Assembly (NCBI GenBank): GCA_033961575.1
Contig: CM066736.1
Location: 12,309,501-12,373,500, forward strand
Direction: 5' to 3'
Length of the DNA: 64,000 nucleotides
From: Aselliscus stoliczkanus
Lineage: Eukaryota > Chordata > Mammalia > Chiroptera > Hipposideridae
The notes below the pieces were generated by a model that did no database searches, had not been told where the DNA came from, and saw only the letters and a program-made list of their open reading frames with translations. Shown here piece by piece: positions 12,266 to 23,850 of this stretch. The number at the start of each line of letters is the position of its first letter. Within the stretch, counting starts at the first letter, position 1. A program made the translations under genes and the position numbers.

Positions 12266-12494
12266 CATTAAAATATTTTTTTTAAAAAAAAGAATGTATA
12301 AAGGATCCTGTGTCATTGTTTAAATTATGTTTTTCATATTCTATCCTTTATTTACCACTATCTTTAACTGTATCAATATTTTGTCTATGTTTATTATGAC
12401 TTTATTATTAAGGATTATGAATGGGGTAAAAATATTCATTTAAAAAAAATCCATACATCTTTTCCCCAAGTCCTTGAGTCTAAAATTAACATGA

Positions 12495-12935
12495 GGGCCG
12501 GCCGAGTGGCGCATTGGTTAAGCGCTGGTTTTGGGATGCCAGCGGCCCCGGTTCGGATCCCACATGAGGGCCAGTGACACTGCCGCTCCACCTGGAGCTG
12601 GGCTGTGCGAGCCCTGGTGATGGTGTGGGCTGCAGCCCCTGCTGCAGTGGGCTGCCATAGGCTACAGTGAGTGGCCCGCAGCCAGTGTGAGCGGCTGGCA
12701 GCCAGCGCGAGCTGCCAATAGCCGCAGTGAGCGACCATCCAGAGGCCGGCGACCGATCTGCCTCATCTGGGAAGAGCGCAATGACGATACCAACAGTGAG
12801 GCAACATCCTCCGCAACTAAACTGAAGAACAAAAAGACAGCAACTTGTCGGTTGCCCTTCCCAGATTCCCCAACGCTGTTCCCCTCCTCCAATTCCCCAA
12901 TAAAATCTTAAAAAAAAAAAAATAAATAAAAAAAA
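12495..12935 (+). mobile_element. L-form SINE with small internal deletion
   Basis: TSD TAAAATTAACATGA at 12481 and 12936. The CTCTACAGCTAACAACAG segment found in sister copies is missing between CACTGCC and GCTCCACC. The AATAAA tail is intact. Confidence 0.92.
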
Positions 12936-13189
12936 TAAAATTAACATGAAACTACCCTTTTATTTAGTGGACACTAATGTTCATTTTAGAAGTATTATTA
13001 TTTATACCTAGAATAACTAAGCCATCATGGTAGGTTCCATCTTTAAAAGGTAACTTTAAATACTGTATTTTGGACCTTGATCATTTGATTGTAAACTAAA
13101 TATAATTAACATTAAAATTTTTGCTCTTGAGAGTTTATTCTAGATCAGTGTGTTTGAAAAGAAAGTTTCATGATGATGGAAACTGTCTT

Positions 13190-13360
13190 TGCACTGTTCA
13201 ATGTAATAGCGACTAACCCAATGTTGCTATTTAGCACTTGGAATGTGGTTGGTATGAGGAGGGGACTGAATTTCCAATTCTGTTAAATTTTAATCGAATT
13301 TTAATTGAAATAGCTACATGACTAGCAGCTACGTTGGACAGCAGAGTTCTAGCTAGTTCA
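13190..13360. mobile_element. Old DNA-transposon-like fragment
   Basis: Phrases such as TTTAGCACTTGGAATGTGG and CAGCTACGTTGGACAGC resemble a common mammalian hAT-type repeat ending in a TTGGACAGC motif. I am not sure of the family. Confidence 0.4.
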
Positions 13361-13504
13361 AAAAACATTGGTAACTGTGTTGAAAATGAGTACTAATGAG
13401 TCTAATGAGTAACTATAAGGGTTGTATCACTGCCTCAGGACCTGCTGAAAACTCTTTAACTGCAAGAGTACTGACGTTTGCAGCACTGTTTTCCCACTTT
13501 ATGA

Positions 13505-13702
13505 ATCAACCTTCCAACAGCCTCCCCGCCACCCTTCCCGCCAGCAGTGGTGGCCTAATACTCTCTTTGAAATCATTTATAAAACAAAAAGCTAAGATCT
13601 AAAAAAATCTAACTAGTAGTCTAACTCTGACCTAGGCTCCAACGGGCATTCAATTGTTTTTGTTGGCCTACCCTCTAAAGGGATGACGGTATTGATACCA
13701 GT

Positions 13703-13752
<50 letters not shown>

Positions 13753-13890
13753 ATACCTTCTTCTCAGGTTAGTCATATTTAGTTAGCTCCTTGACCAGCT
13801 TTCTTTGTTTTCAACAGGAATGAAAGAGAACCACAATAGGAAACAGGAACTGCTGCATTTAGTTATCACGAAGCAATGGGAAGGATGAGA
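13505..13890 (+). repeat. Local duplication, copy A
   Basis: It shares a continuous order with 15715-16160: CAGCAGTGGTGGCCT, GAAATCATTTATAAAA, AAGCTAAGATCTAAAA, TCTAACTAGTAGTCTAAC, CAATTGTTTTTGTTG, a CT microsatellite, CTAATACCTTCTTCTCAGG, GAAACAGGAACTG and GCATTTAGTTATCAC. Confidence 0.95.
13707..13751. repeat. (CT)n microsatellite in duplication copy A
   Basis: An uninterrupted run of about 22 units. Confidence 0.98.
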
Positions 13891-15391
13891 GTGTGTGTGT
13901 GTGATTCTGTGTGTTTTGACAGGGTCTAGGAGAACCCTTATGGCTACCTCTTCCTGTCTCCTGCTGTTAAGACAAATTTCCAAGCACTCAATTAGAGTCC
14001 CACCTCCAGTGAGAGGTCATGGTTTTCTTCTCTGAACGGTTAATGAAGTTCTTTCCTTAAATGATCTCTAAATGCTGAACTCTTACCCAAGGAAATGGTA
14101 TCTTATTACTCAGACACTAGTAATGTCAGGCTGCATACTGCTCCAATGAGTTGTTTTAAGATGCGTTCCCATCTTCACCATTCACCAGGCCGGGCAAAAA
14201 GGGCGTGGCGCTACAAGCTGCATGGTGGTACTTGCTCTCCACAGCTGCTTGAAAGAGGCTGCGGGAATCCAGTTTGGTTGCCTTTTACACTTTAACAAAT
14301 AACAATATTAAAGCTTACATTTGTAGGAAGTGCTTCCCCATGCTGACTCACATTAAATTATCTTGACATGCTGGGGCGATAGGAAGATCAGTTATTATTC
14401 TGACTTTTTATGAGTGGCACCTGGTTTCCAGTTTCTCATGTTTTCTAATTGATCGATACTTTTACATGACAAAGGGTGCTACCTCAAAAAATCGGCTCTG
14501 GGAAAAAGTGGACGCTGGAGAAAAATTCTATAATCCACCTCTTTATGGTATTTGGATGTTCTTAACTAAGCTCTCCAATTTAGTCCCTGAAACTTTTTCT
14601 TTCCCTTCTTTGTGTTAATATGGTTTTTAAATGGAAATATAAAAGTTATGCATAGTTGTCCTTGGGCAGATTTCTATCATTTGTCTACTTATTATATAAT
14701 ATCTATTACATATAATCTGTTAAAAGTTTACAACAGCCCTTCCATTTACTGTTACCTGTCCTATAAACATTTGCTTGGTGATCTTTGTAACTCTTACCTC
14801 CTGTTATAAGACAGAGTATGAAGAAAGAATTTAAAGTAAAGGACAGAAAGGAGCCAAAAATGTATAAACCATAGAGTGAAAATAACCTTAATATATTCTG
14901 ATTTTAGAGTTTTAGGGCAGTGGCAAAACTAACCACATTCATAAGACATTTACATATATTACATATATTATTTCCTCAGTCCATCCATAAATAATTGCTA
15001 CTGGCTATATCTACAAAATTTATAGATATTCTCAGATTGTCTATAGCCCTCCTTTTTCTTATAGTTCTTATGGACATTCATGCAGAAACTTTTTAAGTAC
15101 AATTACTTAACTGTGTCCAGAAAAGGTTTGTATTGGCCTTTCCTTCAAAATCAATGCAATAAAAATGAAATCCATTGTCTCAATAAAAGTAAAGGCTAAA
15201 AGAATTCAAGGAAAAAGTTTATTATAAGGATCTTCACTATTAAGTAGGGGAAAACTCTTTTTAGCCTAAAACATAGCCTTGGACCCTTCCCCCATGGGAA
15301 TCCCACAAGACCAAGGAAAATTCAGACTTTTAGAGATGAGTAACTATAAAAAGGAAACAGCATCAGATCTACGTAAAGATGTTGTAAAAAC
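13891..15391. other. Spacer between the two duplication copies
   Basis: Unique-looking AT-rich sequence that belongs to neither copy. It opens with a short GTGTGTGTGTG run. Confidence 0.5.
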
Positions 15392-15590
15392 GGGGTGACC
15401 GGTTAGCTCAGGTGGTTAGAGGTGGTGCTGATTAACACCAAGGTTGATGGTTCGATCCCCACGTGGGTGTGAGCTGTGCCCTCCCTAAAAGAGTCACCTC
15501 CCTAAAAGAGTCAACTATGCCATTGTAGCATGAAAGCAATGTGTAACCAATGACCATGGCTATTCCCCAATAAAATTTGAAGAAAAAAAA
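15392..15590 (+). mobile_element. VES-like tRNA SINE
   Basis: ACCGGTTAGCTCAGGTGGTT is the box A region and GGTTCGATCCCCACGTGGG the box B region. It ends CCAATAAAATTTGAAG plus an A tail. This is the layout I know for VES-type bat SINEs. Confidence 0.85.
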
Positions 15591-15714
15591 AAGTGAAAAC
15601 AAAACAAAGAAATAGGAAGAGGAAATGGCAAGTGAAGTTCTGTCAGAATATACTGCCAATTAAAAAAAAAAAAAAAGAACTCAATGGAGTCTGGTCTTAC
15701 CACTTGATAGATAA

Positions 15715-15914
15715 CCTCCCACTACTCCCACTCCCAGCCCCCCACTCCCACCAGCAGTGGTGGCCTCATACACTTTTTGAAATCATTTATAAAAAAAAAG
15801 CTAAGATCTAAAAATCTAACTAGTAGTCTAACGCTGTCCTTAGGCTTCTGTGGGAATTCAATTGTTTTTGTTGACCTAACCTCTGAGGGATGAAGATATT
15901 GACACCAGTGGGTC

Positions 15915-15991
<77 letters not shown>

Positions 15992-16160
15992 CCGCTCCCT
16001 CTCCCTCCCTCTCTCCCTCCCTCCCTCCCTCTAATACCTTCTTCTCAGGCTAGTCACATTTAGTTAGCTCCTTAGCTAGCTGCTTTTGCTTTAAACAGGA
16101 ATGAAAGAGAAACACAGGAAACAGGAACTGTTGCATTTAGTTATCACCCAGCAGTGGAAA
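15715..16160 (+). repeat. Local duplication, copy B
   Basis: Direct-orientation partner of 13505-13890, about 2.2 kb away. It has a much longer CT tract and several small differences. By eye identity outside the microsatellite is roughly 85-90%. Confidence 0.95.
15918..16031. repeat. (CT)n and CCCT-rich microsatellite in duplication copy B
   Basis: About 36 CT units, then a CTCCCTCC-rich pyrimidine stretch. It is over twice the length of copy A. Confidence 0.98.
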
Positions 16161-18812
16161 GATGAGAAAGCAATTAAGTAACTGCTATATAACAGAGGAG
16201 TTCATAGAAGGGATATGAGTTAATGGAGGATAAGGTGAGCCAAACAGGGAATAAAACATGAGTTGGAAGAAGTCAAGAGGGATGTGGGAAAAAAATAAAG
16301 CCACTACCTAATTAAAGCCTGCAATGGAAACAGGACAAAGGAAAATCTGTAATGTTGAATAAAGCATGATAAGGGATGTGGCAAGTACCAATGAGAAAAG
16401 TAACAAAAGTAATAGCCCTGAACAAAGTAAAAAAAAAAAAAAAAAAAATTAGAGAAAATTATAGATATAAAAGTATCCTTGAAGAATGGTATAATACAAA
16501 AAATTAATTAATGTAATTTAAAAAACTTTCTAGGATTTAGACAAGATTGAAAGGGGACATAGTATCCCAGGGAAAATGGTAAGACAACAATTAAACAGAA
16601 GCATGTCCTAAGTAAGCTACAAAATTTCAAAGATTAAAAAACAAATTCTTCAGACATTCAGGCAAAAAAGGTGCAAGAACAAGTCTGAGATTTTGCAACC
16701 TAAAGACTACCATAAATCCTATTATTCTTATACTTGAATTACTGGTTTAAAAAATAATATTCATCATCAAAATAGTTTCTCATGTGTGTATTACTTATTT
16801 CATAGAAGAAACATTAGACAAAAATTATAGCTATAGATAATTAAAACAGATGAATTGAATAAAACTGTAACAATTAAGTGATTCCCAAGTATTAAGGAAT
16901 AAAAATTTTAAGAAAACCTAGTACCTTAATTTATAATTTAACAATACTTCTTAAAAGTCCTTAGAAGAAATACAGTTCAATTACATAAGCAATTGTGATT
17001 TTTAAAACAAGCAACGATGCCATAATTATGGATACTAGTAACTCACGTTTCAATAATATACAGCTAATCTTGCCTTGAACAATTACAATAAAGTAAGATA
17101 TTTTTCTTGGGGTAGGAAAGTGGATAGTAGTGAGAGAAAAACTCCTTAAAATAATTTATTTATGAAAGGTTTACCACTAATAATATCCCATTCAATAGGT
17201 ATCATAACTTACAAATGGTTTATAATCCAATTATTCACAAAATCCACAAGACAGCTTCTGTAAGCTTCATTTTACGAATGAAGAAATGAAAGCAAAGCTA
17301 AAGGACACTAATTGCCCAAGGTTGTACATTGAGTCAACAGAAAAAGAAGAGTATCACTTCTACTATGAATTTTTTGTTTGTCTCTTAACAGCTTTAGTCA
17401 CAACTATGCACTCTTTATAGTATTTTTGGCTACTGAGTAACACCGATATTAACCAAAGAACTGTGTATCAAGATCTAGCACAACAAAATCATCATGAGAG
17501 TATTGAAAGACTGCAGAGGAAAAAATACATTTGGGGAAACACAACAGATGTGAATTCCATCAATCAAAAGTGCTTATCTGGTGAGGCTCTATTTTGCTGA
17601 GCTCTGTATTAAAAATGAGTGAAAATGAAACTGACCCAAAAAAAACCACATCTCTATCACTAAAGAGGAGAAAAATGCAGAAAGGAGGTTAAACAGCTAA
17701 TAAAAAGTTAAAAGCAAACAAAATGAAATCTTTAAAAAATGACATTTAAAAACTCGTTTAAAGATAGCCAGCCCATTAGGGGTAATGGTGGAGCCTCGCG
17801 GAAAGGTGAGGCAAGGCGTTACAGAAGGAAGGTGCTTTCAGCTGCACTACCAAGAAAGGAAGGCCGACTCTTGTAACTTCCCCTAAGGCTGGGCCACTGT
17901 AACATGTTAAGGTTATTGTCAAGAGTAACCCCATTATAAGGTCGTGTCAGATACCTCAATGGCAAATTTTTACACAACAGAAATGACTGAACTGTCCAGT
18001 AATCTAAGGCCAGAAATCTAGAGAAGTGAAACCAAGCGTTTTGCATTAAAGGAAAGAAAACCAGGACAACTTCTTACGAAGAACTCAGACTGTAATAAGT
18101 TACTGTGGCTCTACTTGATTTGGTGACTCAGGTAAAGGAGTTATTTACCATCGCTACCCTTGAAGTTGCCTTTGCCATTTTGTAAAGTGTTTGTTAAAAC
18201 TTTCTCCTCGCCATGCCTTTAAGCTTGCCTGCCCTTCTCCAGAAGTAGTAAAATGAATTATACAGATTGTGGGAAAACAAAGCCTAAGAAGGAAGTTCTA
18301 GGTCCTTCCAAGCTCACAAAAATGCAAATCTTTTAGCAATGACATTTTAATTTCCACCACATTACACACCATCTATACATCTTATAGAATAATAACTGTA
18401 GATTTGCCTAGGAGTTCCTGAAATTAACGTTACAGGAAGTCTCCAACTTGCAAAAGACTTGGGTGCCAAATGTTCACTTCCAAGTTAGGTATCTGTAACT
18501 AAATATGTTTTTATCCACAAATCAATATTGCACATGGAATTTAGGTTTTTAGGTTAGTCCACAGAGTTTATAAACCGTAATGCAAATGTAGTACCTTATT
18601 TTACATTTTAAAATATCTTTAAAAAGTACTGTTGAAAAACAGCTAATTACACAAATCAGAAAATATTTAATTGAGAAATAATTTTAACACTACATCTTGA
18701 ATTAAAATAAAGTGCATAAAAATGACATAGTAAATGGAGACTAGAGGACTTTAGGGACTGCTGACATTAGTTCTTTATTAAATCTAGTTTCATTTAAAAA
18801 TGTGTGGCTGAG
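16161..18812. other. Unique intronic sequence
   Basis: Very AT-rich, with an A run at 16430-16448 and the MIR-like piece at 17180. A more balanced stretch at 17760-18240 has no recognisable content. Confidence 0.5.
17180..17360 (+). repeat. MIR-like fragment
   Basis: CATTTTACGAATGAAGAAAT followed by TAATTGCCCAAGGTTGTACA is a decayed MIR core. Confidence 0.45.
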
Positions 18813-18927
18813 AGGGCCGGCTGAGTGGCGCAGTGGTTAAGCGCTGGCTTGGGACGCCAGCGGCCCCGGTTCGGGTCCCACATGTGAGGGTCAGTGACAC
18901 TGCCCTCAAAATAAAATAAAATAAAAT
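18813..18927 (+). mobile_element. S-form SINE, near-consensus
   Basis: GAGTGGCGCAGTGGTTAAGC carries a perfect box A and CGGTTCGGGTCCC a near-perfect box B. The tail is (AAAAT)n and the TSD is AAAAATGTGTGGCT. Confidence 0.92.
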
Positions 18928-19009
18928 AAAAATGTGTGGCTCTTCTGTCTCTTAATACACAATAATAGATCATTAGCACTAAAACCACAGAATGTAAAGG
19001 TTGGAGCAG

Positions 19010-19165
19010 ACTTCTGAGATCATATTCAATGAGACCTTAATTTGAAGATGGAGAAAGTGAGACTCAAAGAGATGGAATCACTTAATACAAGTTATCCAAC
19101 TGATGAGTTCAAGAGCCGAAACCCCAACCTAATTTTTATCCAGCGTCTTTTCCATTATAACAATG
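19010..19165 (+). repeat. MIR-like fragment
   Basis: GAAGATGGAGAAAGTGAGAC, CAAGTTATCCAACTGATGAG and CAGCGTCTTTTCCATTATAA follow the order expected of this class. Confidence 0.4.
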
Positions 19166-19279
19166 TTTACCAGTCATGATCAACACCATATTTTTTTCTC
19201 AGAAATAAATTAACCGTTTTGTCTGTGTAATTAAACAATATCTAGTAAAGTTGAGGATGTTCATTCCCCATGACTCCCA

Positions 19280-19760
19280 TATGGTAACATGAATATTCAT
19301 TAAGGCATCATTTGTAACTGTAAAACATGAGAAGCAACTTAAACATCCATCAATCAGAAAAAGGATAATTGTGGTATAATCACCCGATATAAAAGCCATA
19401 CCATAGTTTAAATCAATGAACTTGATCTGAATTTATCAATATAGATAAATCTCAAAAACATAATGAAGGAAAAAACAACTTGAGGAATCATAGGTGAAAT
19501 ATACGTGGTTTTATGCAAATTCTAACACAAAAAAAACTATGTGTCGTTTGTAGAAGCACACATATAATGAGAACAAATGGGGAGGGGAAGGATACACATC
19601 AATTTCAGAAGAGTAGATGGATCTGGGATGCATGGAAAGGAAGGGGACTGGGAAGAGGTACAAAGGAGACTTCAAGTCTGTAATGTATTTCTCTTAAAAA
19701 TTAATTCTGAGAGATAGGTTCATAGATGCTAGTTATACTCTGCTTGTTTAAAATACTTCG
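19280..19760 (+). mobile_element. Old L1 3'-end fragment
   Basis: The sequence has the typical L1 3' order: a stretch on scarce animal-like small phrases such as CAACTTAAACATCCATCAAT, then GTGGTATAATCACCCGATAT, then a degraded 3' UTR. Divergence is high. Confidence 0.6.
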
Positions 19761-20199
19761 TTAACTTTTTCAAAAAAGAAAATCATCCCTAAAGGAGTGG
19801 GATCTAAATAAAGAAGGAGCTAGACTGAACAATGATTTGAGGTAACATAAGGGTCTATATGCACAAGTGAGAAAAATTTGTTTGGGATGTAAGTATAAAT
19901 GACAAAGGAAAATTGATAGTGGAAATAGTAAATAAAGGAGAATGCGAATTTTGGATTGGTTAGTTCTCCAAGTTCACTGTGAGCTGTGGTACTGGTGAAG
20001 ACAGTTTGGTTGCTGCTGGGATATTTTTAGAATAGTGAGAGGAGGAGGGGCGTTATCACAAGGTATTGATGCTAACAAGGGCCCTGGCAGACAGCAAGGG
20101 GGATCAGATGGGATGTCACATATATGTGACTTAGAGATTATGTCTAATTATTTCATTTCTCCCTTCCGTTTATTCCTAATGCTAATGGGTGGCTCTGCC

Positions 20200-20935
20200 T
20201 TCTTCCCGCCCCCAGCTTTACTGAGATATAATTGACATATAATATTGTATAAGCTTTGATGCATGTGTATGTTGCAAAATGATTACCAAAGTAAGGTTAG
20301 TTACCACATGTCCATCACCTCACTTAATTACAATTTTGTGTGTGTGGTGAGAACGTTTAAGATTTACTTTCTTAATAACTTTCAAGTATACAATACTGTA
20401 TTATTAACTATAGTTACCATGTTGAATATTAGATTCCCAGAGCTAATTTATCTTATAACTAAAAGATAGTAAGTGCCCTTTGACCAACATCTCCCCATTT
20501 CCCTCAGCCACAGCCTCTGGTAACCACCTTCTACTCTGTTTCTATTAGGTTGTCGGAAAAGTCAGGACGTATTTTTTCTGTGTTTTTTGTTGCAAAAATG
20601 CGTCATGACTTTGCTGACATCACAATATGAGTTTGGCTTTTTTTTTTAGATTTCACATATAGGTGAGATCATACAAGCACAGTATTTATCTTTCTCTGAG
20701 TTATTTCACTAAGCATAATACCCTCAGTGTCTGTTCATGTTGTTGCAAATGGCATGCTTTCCTTTTTTTATGACTGAATAATATTCCATTGTGCAAGCAC
20801 ACACACGTGAGTGTGTGTGTATGACATTTCCTTTATCCATTATTCAACGATGAACACTTAGACTGTTTCCATGTCTTGGCTACTATGAATAATGCTGCAG
20901 TAGACATGGGGTGCAGATGACTCTGCCTTCTCAAT
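20200..20935 (-). mobile_element. L1 3'-end fragment, antisense, with MITE inside
   Basis: It starts CAGCTTTACTGAGATATAAT and includes TCACTAAGCATAATACCCTC and GAATAATATTCCATTGTG, all hallmarks of an inverted L1 3' region. The mariner-like element at 20543-20627 splits it. Confidence 0.8.
20543..20627 (-). mobile_element. Palindromic mariner-like miniature element, copy 4, inside an L1
   Basis: Same family and orientation as copy 3. It sits within an antisense L1 3' segment, so it is younger than that L1. The right end has diverged (GCTGACATCACAATA). Confidence 0.85.
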
Positions 20936-21330
20936 ACATTTACACACATTGTCAGGTTTTAAAGTTTCAATTAAAGGAATCTAAAAGAAGGCATACTGAT
21001 CCCAGGTTTATTCACATGAATCTTATCTTTCAACTTCTCTTTAACTACAGCATACCTATTATTCAAAAGAGTCTGGTTAAATGCACGAGTAGTTTACTTG
21101 TCACTCAGAAATTTTATTGTATTAATTACAAGTGTTCCTTTTTTGAAAATAGAAAAAAAAAAAGGTTCCTCATCCAAAACATAAACCTGAAAAAGCTCCT
21201 ACTCATTTAGCATAAATTATGTTCTTTGGTCTTACTCAGAAAATATGTTATGGTAGAAAAAAATATTCTGCCTCAATGACTTGATCTTATATCTAGAAAA
21301 TGCTAAAGAAGTCATTAAAAAATACTTTTA

Positions 21331-21763
21331 GGGGTTGGCTGAGTGGTGCGTTGGTTAAAAGCTGGCTTGGGACTCCAGCAGCCCCAGTTCGGATCCCACA
21401 TGTGAGGGCCAGTGACACTGCCCTCTACAGCTAAGAAGGTGAACAACAGCTCCACCTGGAGCTGGGCTGCTGTGAGTCCCCAGGGACAGCACAGCTGTAG
21501 CCCCTGCTGCAGTGGACTGCCATAGGCTACAGTGAGTGGCCGGCAGCCAGCGTGAGCAGCCGGCAGCGGGAGTAAGCTGCCAACAGCCACCGTGAGCGGC
21601 CGTCCAGAGGCCGGCGACCAATCTGCCTCACCCAGGAAGAGCGCAATGATGATACCAACATGGGCCAGTGAAGCAACGTCCTTCACAACTAGACAGAAGA
21701 ACAAAAGGACAGCAACTCGTCTGTTCCCCTTCCCCCAATTCCCCAATAAAAATCTTAAAAAAA
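21331..21763 (+). mobile_element. L-form SINE inside an L1
   Basis: TSD AAAAAATACTTTTA at 21317 and 21764; tail CCAATAAAAATCTT. The 174-codon minus-strand frame is a SINE translation. Confidence 0.92.
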
Positions 21764-22689
21764 AAAAAATACTTTTAGGTCTAATGAACAGATGCAAAGT
21801 TGCTGGATACAAAAAAAAAACACACAAAATCAGTTGCATTTCTACATACTAGCAATGAATAATATGAACATGTGTGTAAGAAAGTAAATTCTCATCTTTT
21901 ATCTAAAGCTGAAATATTGAGATGGCAATATAAATATGTTCTTCGGAAATGTGAAGAAAAAATTCAGAGAAAACATCTATAAAATTTTAAAGTAGTTGCT
22001 TCTTGGAAGCAAAACTTACATGTAAGGCATGAGACCACTGTTTTCATTATAAGCTTCAAAAACAACTTTTAAAACTACATAAATGTATAGTTTTTGATAA
22101 AAATAAAATCACATAAAAAATGAATGCTTCTTTGACATAAAACACTATTAAATGAGAAAAACAACAAATGGGGTAAAAATTTGTTTCACGTAGTACAAAC
22201 ATCATCATTATCTGAAGCATACAAAAAGCAACTACAAATCAAAAAGAAAAAGTGAAAACAGGTATCAAAAGAGACATAAAGGACTAAATAGCCAATTAAT
22301 AGAACTATAAATAGTAATGAACATGTGAAGGGATTTTGGAAACAATAGTAATAAAGAAATAGAAATGAAATATTATCAATTTCTTCCCAGCAGAACAGCA
22401 AAATGCTGCCAGGTACTGTGCTATATCAGACCTTGTGGGCGGGTGGCATGAAGTCCATACAATGGCAGAACTCCATTGGAGGGCAAGCTGGCCATGTCTA
22501 TCAAATTTTAGAACCGACATACCTTGTCATATAGCAATTCTAGTTATAGGCATTTGTCCTATTGAAATACACAAGTAGAACTGGCATGTTCAATGTAGCA
22601 AGCTAACGCAAACTACTTTAACTTTCATCATTAACAACGATGAGATAAATTATGGTACAATAGGTTAGTGGTTAAAAAAGAACACACAC

Positions 22690-22790
22690 ATATAGATAGA
22701 TAGAAGATAGATGATAGATAGATGAGATCAATAGCCGATAGACAGATAGATGAGATTCAATAGTTGATAGATAGATAGATCTCATATAAA
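22690..22790. repeat. Imperfect GATA-type microsatellite
   Basis: GATA/GATAGATG units interrupted by AATAGCCGATAGA. Confidence 0.9.
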
Positions 22791-23259
22791 CATATTAAGT
22801 GGACAAAAAAGCACGTTGCACAACAGTTCATATAATAAAAATCCCATTTTTATTTAGGGAATATATACATATAATTGTGTGTAGTTTATGCATGCCACAG
22901 GAAACATTCCAGAAAAGTCGACACCAAATCACTAGCAATAAACTTCAGTGATGGTGTTACTATAGAGGAATTTTGCTTTCAAATTTTCCGTGTTGTTTGC
23001 ATTTTTTACAGAAAAGAAATGCCTCTGTACTGAAACTATCAACGATACATATCTCAGGTATCCAGCATTGTGTCAGGTATTTTGGATTAACTAACTATAG
23101 TTTTAACAGCTACTTCTGTATATCACTTCATTTTTCAATCATAGATGTAACTGTACTGAGTTATGATTAAAAAATAACAGTCTTAGATTTCACTAGTTCA
23201 TTAGGCAGTTTATTAATACTGCCTACAATCTTCACTCTACCAATGGCTGCCAAAACATT

Positions 23260-23560
23260 CGATTGTGCTTATTTTTTTATTATAAAAGTAACACAAACTC
23301 AACATAGCAGTACAAAGCGGTGGAGAGAGAAACGGTTTCCCTCTCCACTGGGCCTCCCTATTCTCATTCCTCAAAGGGTAATTAATCCTAAGAAACTGCT
23401 GTGTATTCTTCAAAAAAATTTCCATAAGCATGTATAATGATCATCCCCTTTTTATTATACAAATGGAGTCATACTATAATACTGACCTGCAACTTGCTGA
23501 CTTAAGTCTTCCCACATCAGCCTAAATAGATTACTAGATGAGAAATATTCCTTACGGTGT
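23260..23560 (-). mobile_element. Old L1-like antisense fragment
   Basis: AAATGGAGTCATACTATAAT followed by CTGCAACTTGCTGACTTAAG matches the inverted 3' region of old L1 families. Weakly preserved. Confidence 0.45.
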
Positions 23561-23769
23561 TTCTTATTTAAGAAACAAATCTGGGCATTAACCACAGAGA
23601 CCATAGTGATCAAAAACACAAAACAAGCAAGCAACACAACTAATTCAACCCCTGAACCCGACTTTAGTAATAAAACTATTGATTCTACCCTCTCACCATC
23701 TATCTATGACATACTACTCACTTTATGTTGGAGATTTTACATATATTATATTAATTAGTTCCCACAGAA

Positions 23770-23850
23770 ACCTATGAGGTAGACACTACTATCCTAATTT
23801 TACAGATGAGGAAGATGAGGTTCTGAAAAGGTTAAGAACCAGGGCCAGGG
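23770..23850 (+). repeat. MIR fragment
   Basis: TATGAGGTAGACACTACTAT then AATTTTACAGATGAGGAAGA is the conserved MIR core. Confidence 0.65.

Larger units (their letters stand above)
21230..22880 (+). mobile_element. L1 ORF2 to 3'-end fragment, split by an L-form SINE
   Basis: After the SINE the sequence reads TTGCTGGATACAAAAAAAAA and CAGTTGCATTTCTACATACT, standard late ORF2 phrases. A 3' region follows, ending near 22880. A GATA-type microsatellite lies within its 3' part. Confidence 0.7.
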
